Both the position numbers and the translations under genes were made by a program. Positions 51,677 to 59,093 of a DNA stretch of 64,000 nt are shown here, in pieces. How positions within the stretch are numbered: the stretch's first letter is position 1; every line of letters begins with the position of its first letter. The notes beneath the pieces were generated by a model. That model searched no databases, had not been told where the DNA came from, and saw only the letters and a list, made by a program, of their open reading frames with translations. This DNA is from Bacteroidota bacterium (GTDB taxonomy: Bacteria > Bacteroidota > Bacteroidia > Chitinophagales > Chitinophagaceae), in the NCBI GenBank assembly GCA_947476145.1, contig CANJPH010000009.1:1-64000 (forward strand), written 5' to 3'.

Positions 51677-52363
51677 ATGCAAGAAGAAATCAATCAAAAA
51701 CCATTATTGGGTGCTGACAACAACGCGCTTGTTGCATTGCTGGCTATTAACCTAGTGGGGTATGTGATTTTAGGAATGCTAAAAGTAATTTACTATTTAG
51801 AAAGTCTTCCTTTAGAGCAATTCTATAATCAACTATTTTATCCCCTTACCCTTCAAAGCGATTGGTACCATCAGCCCTGGTCTTTATTTACCTACAATTG
51901 GGTGCATGATGGTTTTTGGACTTTGCTTCCTAATATGATTTGGATGTCCATCTTTATACATTTGCTACAAGTAAAGGGCGCCAATAAACATGTATTCCCT
52001 ATCTATTTTTACAGTGGTCTCCTGGGAGCGATTACTTTTTTATCCATTGGCGCCAATCAACCTTTAGTAGGAGCAGGCGTGAGTATTACGGGATTAGTAG
52101 TTGCAAGTATTGCTTTAATACCCAATTATAAAATTTTACCAATTATATATGGCGGTATTCCATTATGGATACTAGGTCTTATCTATATGTTATTACAGGG
52201 ATATGCTTTATTAGATGCTTCCATCTCTGTAGACATTGCCATTGCGATTGGCGGTATCACGGGATTGGCGTATGTAATGTTATTAAAAAGAGGGAAAGAT
52301 TTAGGGAAATGGATGCATCAGCTATTACATTTGTTAAATAATAGTTTAAGTCCTAAAAATTAA
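51677..52363 (+). CDS. rhomboid-like pseudoprotease
   Basis: A 228-aa membrane protein with about six hydrophobic helices and the same topology as its neighbour. The loop TYNWVHDGFWTLLPNM aligns with THMFMHGSFGHIFGNM of the active rhomboid, keeping H77 and N86. The serine motif reads GAGVSITG (132-139), so glycine 134 occupies the serine position. The histidine motif reads AIAIGGITG, so A190 replaces the catalytic His. It should be proteolytically dead. Inactive rhomboids (iRhom/derlin-like) usually bind or escort substrates; a regulator of the adjacent active rhomboid is a reasonable guess. Its stop overlaps the next gene's ATG by 1 bp. Confidence 0.82.
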   Translation: MQEEINQKPLLGADNNALVALLAINLVGYVILGMLKVIYYLESLPLEQFYNQLFYPLTLQSDWYHQPWSLFTYNWVHDGFWTLLPNMIWMSIFIHLLQVKGANKHVFPIYFYSGLLGAITFLSIGANQPLVGAGVSITGLVVASIALIPNYKILPIIYGGIPLWILGLIYMLLQGYALLDASISVDIAIAIGGITGLAYVMLLKRGKDLGKWMHQLLHLLNNSLSPKN

Positions 52364-53454
52364 TGGCTAAAAAATCCCCAATACGAATAGCAGGGAAAAA
52401 AATATTAATTGTTGTTAATGTTTTAATTTCTATACTTATTCTTTACCCTTTATTTTTTTCACCTACTGAATTCATTTGGGTCAATGGCTTTTTAGGTTTA
52501 ATCATTCCTTATTTACTTGTATTAGAACTTTTACTTTTATTTTTTTGGTTGGTGGCCAAACCAATCATAGCAAGCATTCCTTTGCTTACTATGATCATTG
52601 GCTGGAAATTTATTTATGTTTTTTTTGGTTGGCATCCAGGGAATACGTTTCCTAAAAATAAAAAAGAAAATACTTTACGTATTGTTAGCTGGAACGTGAG
52701 TGGCTTTAATGGCAATCAAACCAATACTGCCTTAAAATTACGCACGCAAGAAATTGCTTACTCTATACAAAAATGGAGTCCTGATATTATTTGCATGCAG
52801 GAATACAATACCAACGAAAGACCTAAGGATGTAGCAAATCATGCACAATATTTCACGGCAGAATATCCTTATTCCTATTTTTCAAAAGACTATCAAACGC
52901 GAGAATTGGCCTATTATTCGGGCTGTATTATTTATTCAAAGTATAAGATTATTGATGTTCAGCGCTTTGCTTACCAAAACAAAGAAAGCTTAATTGGGAC
53001 CACCATTTTAAAAGGCGACGATACCATCCGTGTTTATACCACCCATTTAGCATCGTATAGATTTAAACAAAAAGATTTTGATGCCATTGACGACGCCACT
53101 AAAAACAAATGGGGTGTAGTGCGTAAGATGAAGCACGCTTTTGAGGAAAGAGCCATACAGGCTGCAATGGTTGAAAAAGAAATAAATAGTAGTCCCTATC
53201 CCACTATCATCACCGGTGACTTTAATGATGTCCCTAATTCCTATACCTATCAGAAAATTGCCAACGGATGGCAGGATGCTTTTTTAGCAAAGGGCTTTGG
53301 CTTTGGAGCAACCTACTTGGGACTTTCCCCCATACTTAGAATTGACTACATTTTAGCCAATGAAAAATGGGAGGTTAAATCCTGGGATCAAACCGATGAA
53401 AATTTAAGTGACCATCACATGATTATGGCGGATCTATTGTTAAAAAAACAATAA
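52363..53454 (+). CDS. membrane-anchored endonuclease/exonuclease/phosphatase family protein
   Basis: A 363-aa protein with about three hydrophobic helices in the first 95 residues, then an EEP (DNase I-like) domain. Key motifs are LRIVSWNVSGFNGN (Asn), ICMQEYN (metal Glu), YTTHLASYR (His), GDFNDVPNSYTY (Asp/Asn) and LSDHHMIMADLLL (final Asp-His). All catalytic residues look present. EEP members act on DNA, phosphoinositides or sphingolipids; membrane anchoring suggests an envelope or secreted role rather than DNA repair. Its ATG shares one base with the stop of the pseudo-rhomboid (TAATG), so translation is coupled. Confidence 0.87.
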   Translation: MAKKSPIRIAGKKILIVVNVLISILILYPLFFSPTEFIWVNGFLGLIIPYLLVLELLLLFFWLVAKPIIASIPLLTMIIGWKFIYVFFGWHPGNTFPKNKKENTLRIVSWNVSGFNGNQTNTALKLRTQEIAYSIQKWSPDIICMQEYNTNERPKDVANHAQYFTAEYPYSYFSKDYQTRELAYYSGCIIYSKYKIIDVQRFAYQNKESLIGTTILKGDDTIRVYTTHLASYRFKQKDFDAIDDATKNKWGVVRKMKHAFEERAIQAAMVEKEINSSPYPTIITGDFNDVPNSYTYQKIANGWQDAFLAKGFGFGATYLGLSPILRIDYILANEKWEVKSWDQTDENLSDHHMIMADLLLKKQ

Positions 53455-53473
53455 TCGGTTGCTTAAAATAAAA

Positions 53474-53481
53474 TATCTTTG
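53474..53481 (+). promoter_or_regulatory. cysS -7 promoter element
   Basis: TATCTTTG is an exact match ending 9 nt before the cysS ATG at 53491. It argues for that start over an in-frame TTG at 53479 that lies inside the element. Confidence 0.55.
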
Positions 53482-53490
53482 TGTCATATT

Positions 53491-54996
53491 ATGGCACTTA
53501 AAATTTACAACTCCCTAACCCGTCAAAAAGAAGTTTTCGAACCTATTAATGCACCGTATGTGGGTATGTATGTTTGTGGACCAACCGTAAGCGGAGAAAG
53601 CCATTTGGGTCATGCGCGTCCTTTTATCACTTTTGATGTGGTGTTTCGTTATTTATTACATAAGGGTTACAAAGTGCGTTATGTGCGCAATATCACCGAT
53701 GCCGGTCATTTTGAAGAAGAAGGAAAACAAGCAGAAGATAAAATTGCGTCCAAAGCTATTTTGGAGAAACTAGAACCCATGGAACTGGTGCAAAAATATA
53801 CCCACTTGTATCACTGGGCCATGGAGCAGTTTAACAACTTACCTCCTAGTATTGAACCCACCGCAACGGGTCATATTGTGGAACAAATTGAAATGATTAA
53901 AACCATCATTCAAGACGGCTATGCTTATGAAAGCAACGGTTCGGTTTATTTTGATGTAATAAAATATAACGAAGACTATTCGAAAAAAAATGAGCCCTAT
54001 GGAATTTTAAGTGGCCGCAATTTAGAAGATCAATTAGAAACTACGCGTGAATTAGAAAACCAGGAAGAGAAAAGAAATAAAGTAGATTTTGCTTTATGGA
54101 AAAAAGCGCCAACAGAGCATATCATGCGCTGGCAAAGCCCATGGGGAGAAGGTTTCCCGGGATGGCATATTGAGTGTTCGGCCATGGCTACAAAATATTT
54201 AGGCAAGCGTTTTGATATTCACGGTGGTGGAATGGACTTACAATTTCCACATCATGAGTGTGAGATTGCACAAAGCAATGTTTGTAATCACGAAATTCCT
54301 GCGCGTTATTGGATGCACAATAATATGATCACCATTAACGGCCGTAAGATGGGGAAGAGCTATAATAATGTGATTAAGTTAAGTGAATTATTTACGGGCA
54401 ATCACCCAGAATTAACACAGGCTTATGCACCCATGACAGTGCGTTTCTTTATTTTACAAAGCCAATATCGTGGCACTTTGGATTTTAGCAATGAAGCCTT
54501 GCAAGGTGCCGAAAAAGCGTTAAAGCGATTAATGGAAGGCTACGAGTGGTTAAAGGCACAAAGCTTCACTGCCGGGGGCATTGCTACCGATGCAGCTTTA
54601 GATGCACAATTAAATACTTGGGCCAAGGAATTAGAAATATTCATGGACGACGATATGAATACAGCCAAAGTGGTAGCCAATTTATTTGAAATATTACCTA
54701 GCATTAATTCCTTAAAGGACAAGCACATAGCAGTAGACGCGTTAAGCGGAGCTACTTGGATTTTTATACAAAGTCAATTGACTTTATTTATTGAAAACAT
54801 TTTAGGCATCAAAGTAGAGGCAGGCGCTAACTTGGAACAATTAAAAGGCGTGATTGATTTATTAATTGAAATTCGTAAGGACGCAAAAACGAGGAAAGAT
54901 TTTGCCACCAGCGATAAAATAAGAAATCAATTAACTACAATGGGCATTCAATTAAATGACGAGAAGGATGGTGCTATGAGCTATACTTTCTCTTAA
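53491..54996 (+). CDS. cysS: cysteinyl-tRNA synthetase
   Basis: A 501-aa class I synthetase charging tRNA-Cys. Zinc ligand C29 is in VCGPTV, the HIGH-type motif is HLGH (38-41), and further zinc ligands are in HIECSAM and HHECEIAQ. The KMSKS-type motif reads KMGKS in [11 protein letters not shown], a usual variant in this family. The C-terminal anticodon-binding part is complete. The chosen ATG gives the standard N-terminus [14 protein letters not shown]; an upstream TTG is less likely because it overlaps the promoter. It is a single-gene unit, convergent with merC. Confidence 0.96.
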   Translation: MALKIYNSLTRQKEVFEPINAPYVGMYVCGPTVSGESHLGHARPFITFDVVFRYLLHKGYKVRYVRNITDAGHFEEEGKQAEDKIASKAILEKLEPMELVQKYTHLYHWAMEQFNNLPPSIEPTATGHIVEQIEMIKTIIQDGYAYESNGSVYFDVIKYNEDYSKKNEPYGILSGRNLEDQLETTRELENQEEKRNKVDFALWKKAPTEHIMRWQSPWGEGFPGWHIECSAMATKYLGKRFDIHGGGMDLQFPHHECEIAQSNVCNHEIPARYWMHNNMITINGRKMGKSYNNVIKLSELFTGNHPELTQAYAPMTVRFFILQSQYRGTLDFSNEALQGAEKALKRLMEGYEWLKAQSFTAGGIATDAALDAQLNTWAKELEIFMDDDMNTAKVVANLFEILPSINSLKDKHIAVDALSGATWIFIQSQLTLFIENILGIKVEAGANLEQLKGVIDLLIEIRKDAKTRKDFATSDKIRNQLTTMGIQLNDEKDGAMSYTFS

Positions 54997-55020
54997 TGCC
55001 CCCAAAAATTATTTTATTAA

Positions 55021-55413
55021 TTAGTGATCACAATCATCGGCGTGTGCATGGTTATGCATCCTGCAACTATTGTGGTTGTTAATGTGTGCGATGATAATAA
55101 AAAATGCGGCAGGGAATAATAAAATCAATTCAATTTCTCTAAAAGCCATTCTACTCAACATAAGGGCTATTCCAATACTAAACAAAATAATGGGTTTAAA
55201 GGAATGATGGTGTTTTTTATAGCCATGGTATAAAGAATAAGCACCAATCGCAAAAGACAATAATATCATCCCAAATTCAAATTGAAAATTGTGCAAGATA
55301 TTGATGCCTAATAAAGGAAGGCTGCTAAAAAATAAAGGCAATAAGGCACAGTGAATGGCGCAAGCCAAAGAAGCTCCAATTCCAATCGCGTCCCAATTCC
55401 ATTTTTTAAACAT
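55021..55413 (-). CDS. MerC-domain membrane protein with His-rich tail
   Basis: A 130-aa protein with four hydrophobic helices. The MerC-like cysteine pair CAIHC lies in helix 1 (near residue 18). The C-terminus is rich in His and Asp (HNHAHADDCDH), suggesting metal binding. MerC proteins take up mercuric or other soft-metal ions in mer operons. Stand-alone copies in Bacteroidota more likely handle an unidentified metal. I use the ATG at 55413 because an exact -7 element (55418-55425) is 4 nt upstream, rather than an in-frame start at 55431. It is divergent from a SCO1 copper-chaperone gene, which fits a metal theme. Confidence 0.8.
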   Translation of the reverse strand: MFKKWNWDAIGIGASLACAIHCALLPLFFSSLPLLGINILHNFQFEFGMILLSFAIGAYSLYHGYKKHHHSFKPIILFSIGIALMLSRMAFREIELILLFPAAFFIIIAHINNHNSCRMHNHAHADDCDH

Positions 55414-55417
55414 GGTA

Positions 55418-55425
55418 CAAAGATA
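55418..55425 (-). promoter_or_regulatory. merC -7 promoter element
   Basis: Reads TATCTTTG on the minus strand, an exact match 4 nt before the ATG at 55413. It is only 18 bp from the divergent SCO1 -7 element, so the two promoters are nearly back-to-back. Confidence 0.6.
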
Positions 55426-55443
55426 GGGCAACTAAAATAATAT

Positions 55444-55451
55444 TACCTTTG
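55444..55451 (+). promoter_or_regulatory. SCO1 gene -7 promoter element
   Basis: TACCTTTG, an exact match, lies 38 nt before the SCO1 ATG, so this transcript should carry a short ordinary leader. Confidence 0.55.
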
Positions 55452-55489
55452 TAGTCCAAAAGGGTTTCATATCTTTTAAAATCATTTTT

Positions 55490-56101
55490 ATGTCTAAGAA
55501 GCTTGTCGTTTATATAGTATTTTTCACTGTTTTATTGGGGGCTTTCTATTATTTTGTATTTAGAGGGACGGACAATTGGAAAGTGAAAATGCCTACTTTA
55601 AGCTATGTAAAACCTTTTCATTTTACCAATCAGGATGGTCAAATGGTCTCCGACTCCAACGTATATAATAAGGTTACGGTGGTTGAATATTTTTTTACTA
55701 CCTGCAAAGGCATTTGTCCCAAACTCAATACCAATATGAAGGAGGTTTATATGTTGTACAAGGACGAACCCGATTTTCAAATATTTTCACATACCTGTAA
55801 TCCCGAAACTGATTCGGTACCGGTATTAAAACGTTATGCCGACTCTTTAAAAGTAGATACGAAGAAGTGGATTTTTTTAACTGGCCGAAAAGACAGCTTG
55901 TATCAAATGGCTAGGGGCTCTTATTTGTTAGATGATCCTAAAAACAATGTAGAAAAAATAGAGGATCAGTTTATACATACTCAGTTTTTTGCACTGGTAG
56001 ACAGAAACGGAAAAATTCGGGGTAAAATATACGATGGCTTAAAAGCATTAGAAGTGCAGCAATTAAAAACTGATATTGGCAGATTGTTAAAAGATAAATA
56101 A
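55490..56101 (+). CDS. SCO1/SenC family copper chaperone
   Basis: A 203-aa protein anchored by one N-terminal helix (about 5-23) with a periplasmic thioredoxin-like fold. The copper site is CKGIC (C72, C76) plus the distal histidine in DQFIHTQFF near residue 161. Sco proteins deliver copper to the CuA site of cytochrome c oxidase or act as thiol reductases. No oxidase genes are in the window. The epimerase gene starts 6 bp after its stop, so the two are on one transcript. Confidence 0.92.
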   Translation: MSKKLVVYIVFFTVLLGAFYYFVFRGTDNWKVKMPTLSYVKPFHFTNQDGQMVSDSNVYNKVTVVEYFFTTCKGICPKLNTNMKEVYMLYKDEPDFQIFSHTCNPETDSVPVLKRYADSLKVDTKKWIFLTGRKDSLYQMARGSYLLDDPKNNVEKIEDQFIHTQFFALVDRNGKIRGKIYDGLKALEVQQLKTDIGRLLKDK

Positions 56102-56107
56102 TACCCG

Positions 56108-57085
56108 ATGATTTTTGTAACAGGCGCAAGTGGTTTAGTGGGATCGCATTTAATAGCTTCTTTAATAGAAAAGGGATTGGCTGTTCGTGCATTGTATCGA
56201 AAAACCATTCCTGTTTTTAAAGGATCCGATAAAGTGCAATGGATACAAGGAGACTTATTAGACGTGAATAGTTTGGAGGAAGCAATACAAGGAGTCACAC
56301 AGGTATATCATTGTGCGGCGATTGTTGCGTTCTCGCCAAAGCAAGCTGCTGCTATGTTACAAGCCAATGTGGAAGGAACGGCGAATGTAGTAAATATTTG
56401 TATTCAACATCAAATACAGAAATTAGTGTACGTAAGTTCGGTTGCTGCTTTAGGAAGAATTAGAGAAGACGCACCTGTTGATGAGACCATGAACTGGACG
56501 CCCGAAACAAGCAATAGTATTTATGGAAAGTCTAAATATTTAGCGGAAATGGAAGTGTGGAGAGGAATGGGTGAAGGATTAAATGTAGCCATAGTAAATC
56601 CTGTAATTATATTAGGAGCAGGGGATTGGAACAAAGGCTCTTCCGAAATTTTTAAATCGGCCTATGATCAGTTTCCATGGTATTCAAAAGGAGTGAGTGG
56701 ATTTGTAGATGTATTAGACGTTATTGATGCCATGCAAATATTAATGCAAAGTGATGTGCAAGGACAACGTTATGTCATTAGTGGTGCAAATTTGCCATAC
56801 CAAGAAATATTTACGCGTATTGCCAATGCGTTTAATAAACGTCCACCGCATAAAAAAGTAACCCCTTTATTAGCAGCCATTGTTTGGCGATTAGAAGCAG
56901 TGAAAGGAGCGATTACGGGTAAGACGCCATTATTAACCAAGGAAACCGCTGCAACTGCTCAAGCGGTGGTGCATTTTGATAATACTAAGTTCTTAAAAGC
57001 CTTTCCTGAATTTAAATATCGCGCTATAGAAGATACCATCTTCAGAACCTGCGCTGAATTAAAGGCGCTTCATCATTTAGATTAA
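56108..57085 (+). CDS. extended SDR, NAD(P)-dependent epimerase/reductase
   Basis: A 325-aa Rossmann-fold protein. GASGLVG is at residues 6-12, the structural YHCAAIVAF follows near 73, the active-site serines are in YVSSVAALG, and YGKSK (Tyr-Lys) is near 138. It resembles dihydroflavonol-4-reductase or 3-beta-hydroxysteroid-type enzymes, so the substrate may be a sugar nucleotide, sterol or polyketide; sequence alone does not decide. It is 6 bp downstream of SCO1 and its stop overlaps the convergent lpxD stop by 4 bp. Confidence 0.87.
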   Translation: MIFVTGASGLVGSHLIASLIEKGLAVRALYRKTIPVFKGSDKVQWIQGDLLDVNSLEEAIQGVTQVYHCAAIVAFSPKQAAAMLQANVEGTANVVNICIQHQIQKLVYVSSVAALGRIREDAPVDETMNWTPETSNSIYGKSKYLAEMEVWRGMGEGLNVAIVNPVIILGAGDWNKGSSEIFKSAYDQFPWYSKGVSGFVDVLDVIDAMQILMQSDVQGQRYVISGANLPYQEIFTRIANAFNKRPPHKKVTPLLAAIVWRLEAVKGAITGKTPLLTKETAATAQAVVHFDNTKFLKAFPEFKYRAIEDTIFRTCAELKALHHLD

Positions 57086-58038
57086 GGTTTTTTATCTTCC
57101 ATCACTTTCTTCCAAAGTTCAGGAATACGTTTAATCCAAACATATTCCCTGCGTTTTATACTTGCTTCTTCTGCAGGGAAGCCCATATAAATTTTATTTC
57201 CTTTCAAGGAACTTGGCACACCTCCTTGCGCTAATACCACTGCATTTTCTCCAATCGTCAGGGTCTTTCCAACACCCACTTGCCCCCATAGGGTAACGCC
57301 GGCTTCTAATTTCACGCCTCCAGCAATGCCCACCTGTGCGGCAATCAAACAGTTTTCAGCTGTTTGGGTATCGTGTCCAATATGTACCATATTATCAATC
57401 TTCGTGCCCATGCCAATTTTAGTATCTCCACTTACGCCTCTATCAATGGTACAGCCACATCCAATCTCCACCTTATCTTCTAACACTACTCTTCCACAGC
57501 TCAACATTTTTTGATACCAAGCAGGTCGGTTCTTTTTTGTGTTATAATAAAAAGCATCTCCACCAATCACTGTATTAGCTTGAATAATTACTTCATCACC
57601 AATAAGGGTGTCCGCTAAAATAGTTACGCCAGGATAAATGATACAATGCTTTCCAATACAAACATTATTTCCAATAAAAACATTGGGCATAATAACGGTG
57701 CCTTCACCCACTATTAAGTCTTTACTAATTGGATCCGCACTCATCTTTAATGGTTTAAAGTGCTTTACAATGGTTAAATATGCTTCAAATGGATCATTGC
57801 AGTACAACAATACTTTACCAGTGGGTATGGTTACGTCTTTGTTATTGATAATAATACAAGATGCAGCACTTTGTAAACAAGTATCATAGTATTTTGGATG
57901 ATCAACAAACACAACATCCCCTTTTTCTACCTGATGAATTTCATTCACTCCGGTAATTTCTAATTGATCATTTCCAACAATTTCTGCTCCTATCAATTCG
58001 GATAACCATTTAATAGAAACGGGTGCAATAAGCTTCAT
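57082..58038 (-). CDS. lpxD: UDP-3-O-acylglucosamine N-acyltransferase (LpxD family)
   Basis: A 318-aa left-handed beta-helix acyltransferase for lipid A synthesis. An N-terminal uridine-binding domain (about 1-95) is followed by hexapeptide repeats (IGEGTVIMPNVFIGNN and following). The catalytic histidine is in NMVHIGHD near residue 218. The short C-terminal helix (IKRIPELWKKVME) is normal. Length is slightly below the classic ~340 aa, so it may be one of two LpxD-like paralogues common in Bacteroidota. A TACCTTTG -7 element lies 22 nt upstream. Its stop overlaps the convergent epimerase stop by 4 bp. Confidence 0.88.
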   Translation of the reverse strand: MKLIAPVSIKWLSELIGAEIVGNDQLEITGVNEIHQVEKGDVVFVDHPKYYDTCLQSAASCIIINNKDVTIPTGKVLLYCNDPFEAYLTIVKHFKPLKMSADPISKDLIVGEGTVIMPNVFIGNNVCIGKHCIIYPGVTILADTLIGDEVIIQANTVIGGDAFYYNTKKNRPAWYQKMLSCGRVVLEDKVEIGCGCTIDRGVSGDTKIGMGTKIDNMVHIGHDTQTAENCLIAAQVGIAGGVKLEAGVTLWGQVGVGKTLTIGENAVVLAQGGVPSSLKGNKIYMGFPAEEASIKRREYVWIKRIPELWKKVMEDKKP

Positions 58039-58060
58039 AATTGTGTTTTTTGGCCTAAAT

Positions 58061-58068
58061 CAAAGGTA
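58061..58068 (-). promoter_or_regulatory. lpxD -7 promoter element
   Basis: Reads TACCTTTG on the minus strand, an exact match 22 nt before the ATG at 58038. No -33 TTG is found at standard spacing. Confidence 0.5.
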
Positions 58069-58236
58069 ACAAGGCTTTTTTGTAAAAAAATTTTTTTCCT
58101 GTTTTTCTGCCCAAAAATGTTCCATAATATCAGTTAGAGCAAGCTAATAATATGATGATAAAAAAATGATCGAACAAAAATGCATTCTAATAAAATCCTT
58201 TGTTTACAATAGTTTCAGCCAAATGAAAATTAAATT

Positions 58237-58260
58237 TTTAATAAAAATATTTTTATTAAA
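58237..58260. repeat. 24-bp perfect AT palindrome
   Basis: TTTAATAAAAAT followed directly by its exact reverse complement (12-bp arms, no spacer). It contains no G or C. It may be an easily melted or cruciform-prone site, or simply a product of base composition. Confidence 0.6.
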
Positions 58261-58381
58261 TGATACATTTTAACTTGAAAAATAAATTAGGTAACGATCT
58301 ATAAAGTGTCTTATTGTGGATAACCCCAAAAAATTTGTTTAAAAAATTTTTTGAATTAGGATAAAGTATATTTAATATTGT

Positions 58382-58416
58382 GATGGGAATCTAATTCCCG
58401 TACTTACTAACCCATC
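58382..58416 (+). other. mutually exclusive hairpins upstream of a terminator
   Basis: GATGGG (58382-58387) can pair with CCCATC (58411-58416). Alternatively GGGAAT (58385-58390) pairs with ATTCCC (58394-58399). TGGGA (58384-58388) can also pair with TCCCA (58428-58432) of the terminator stem. Such exclusive pairings are typical of attenuators. Function is inferred. Confidence 0.4.
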
Positions 58417-58426
58417 TATATACGAG

Positions 58427-58455
58427 GTCCCACATCAGTGGGACTTTGTTTTTTT
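58427..58455 (+). terminator. intrinsic terminator just before the RluE-like gene
   Basis: GTCCCAC (58427-58433), loop ATCA, GTGGGAC (58438-58444), then TTTGTTTTTTT. It is oriented plus with no coding sequence upstream on that strand, so it ends either a small RNA or an attenuated leader. Confidence 0.88.
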
Positions 58456-58469
58456 AGACCTATTTATTG

Positions 58470-59051
58470 ATGCAATACTACTTATTATATAAACCTTTTC
58501 AAGTGCTTTCTCAATTCACTTCCTCCGATGGAAAATTGTGTTTGAAAGATATTATAGAGGTAGAAAAAGACGTTTATCCAGTAGGTAGATTAGATTATGA
58601 CAGTGAAGGTTTATTATTGTTAACCAATGATACAAGTATTAATCATCAATTACTACACCCTAGCTTTGAACATCAGCGTACTTATTGGGTGCAGGTAGAC
58701 GGTGCTATTACACAAGAAGCAGCCAACGCATTATCAAAAGGAGTGACTATTCATATTGATGGTAAGGATTATAAAACTAAACCTGCTTCTGTAAAATTAT
58801 TGCCAGACACGCTTCAAGTACCTGATCGCAATCCGCCCATTCGTTTTAGAAAAACCATTCCTGCTACCTGGGCATCTATTCAACTCACAGAGGGTAAAAA
58901 TAGACAAGTACGTAAAATGTTTGCTTCCGTTGGATTTCCTGTACTAAGATTAATAAGAGCGCAAATGGGTTCCTATACCATAGCTAAAATGCAAGCTGGT
59001 GATTTACTTTCTTTGACCGAAGAAGAAGTAAAAGCAGGCTTCTTTCGCTAA
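58470..59051 (+). CDS. RluE/RsuA-family 23S rRNA pseudouridine synthase
   Basis: A 193-aa protein with the catalytic Asp D42 in VGRLDYDSEGLLLLTND. The later EGKNRQVRKMFASVGFPVLRLIRAQMG motif is diagnostic of the RsuA/RluB/E/F group. There is no S4 domain, so it is closest in layout to RluE (23S U2457), but the exact target is not proven. I use ATG 58470, since the alternative TTG is the codon immediately before. The terminator ending 14 bp upstream means expression needs either read-through or a very short separate promoter. lysS follows on the same strand. Confidence 0.88.
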   Translation: MQYYLLYKPFQVLSQFTSSDGKLCLKDIIEVEKDVYPVGRLDYDSEGLLLLTNDTSINHQLLHPSFEHQRTYWVQVDGAITQEAANALSKGVTIHIDGKDYKTKPASVKLLPDTLQVPDRNPPIRFRKTIPATWASIQLTEGKNRQVRKMFASVGFPVLRLIRAQMGSYTIAKMQAGDLLSLTEEEVKAGFFR

Positions 59052-59066
59052 TTGCTCGTTAAGTTT

Positions 59067-59074
59067 TACTTTTG
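59067..59074 (+). promoter_or_regulatory. lysS -7 promoter element
   Basis: TACTTTTG, an exact match, lies 19 nt before the lysS ATG at 59094. It falls inside the in-frame upstream extension (from 59052), which argues against that longer start. Confidence 0.5.
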
Positions 59075-59093
59075 CGGTATTAATACCATATCA

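Larger units (their letters stand above)
58039..58469. other. 431-bp AT-rich non-coding region between lpxD and the RluE-like gene
   Basis: No convincing coding sequence. It contains the lpxD promoter (58061-58068), a 24-bp AT-only perfect palindrome (58237-58260), one perfect DnaA box TTATCCACA on the minus strand (58315-58323), a pair of mutually exclusive hairpins (58382-58416) and an intrinsic terminator (58427-58455) 14 bp before the next ATG. The last two suggest an attenuator or a small RNA. Confidence 0.55.

Noticed and set aside
55021..55413. A mercury-resistance (mer) operon
   Set aside because: Only a MerC-like protein is present; no MerA, MerT, MerP or MerR is nearby.
58120..58135. 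TGTTCCAT half-site as a third parS
   Set aside because: Only one half of the palindrome is present; the similar half-sites near 36430 and 43043 also lack the other arm.
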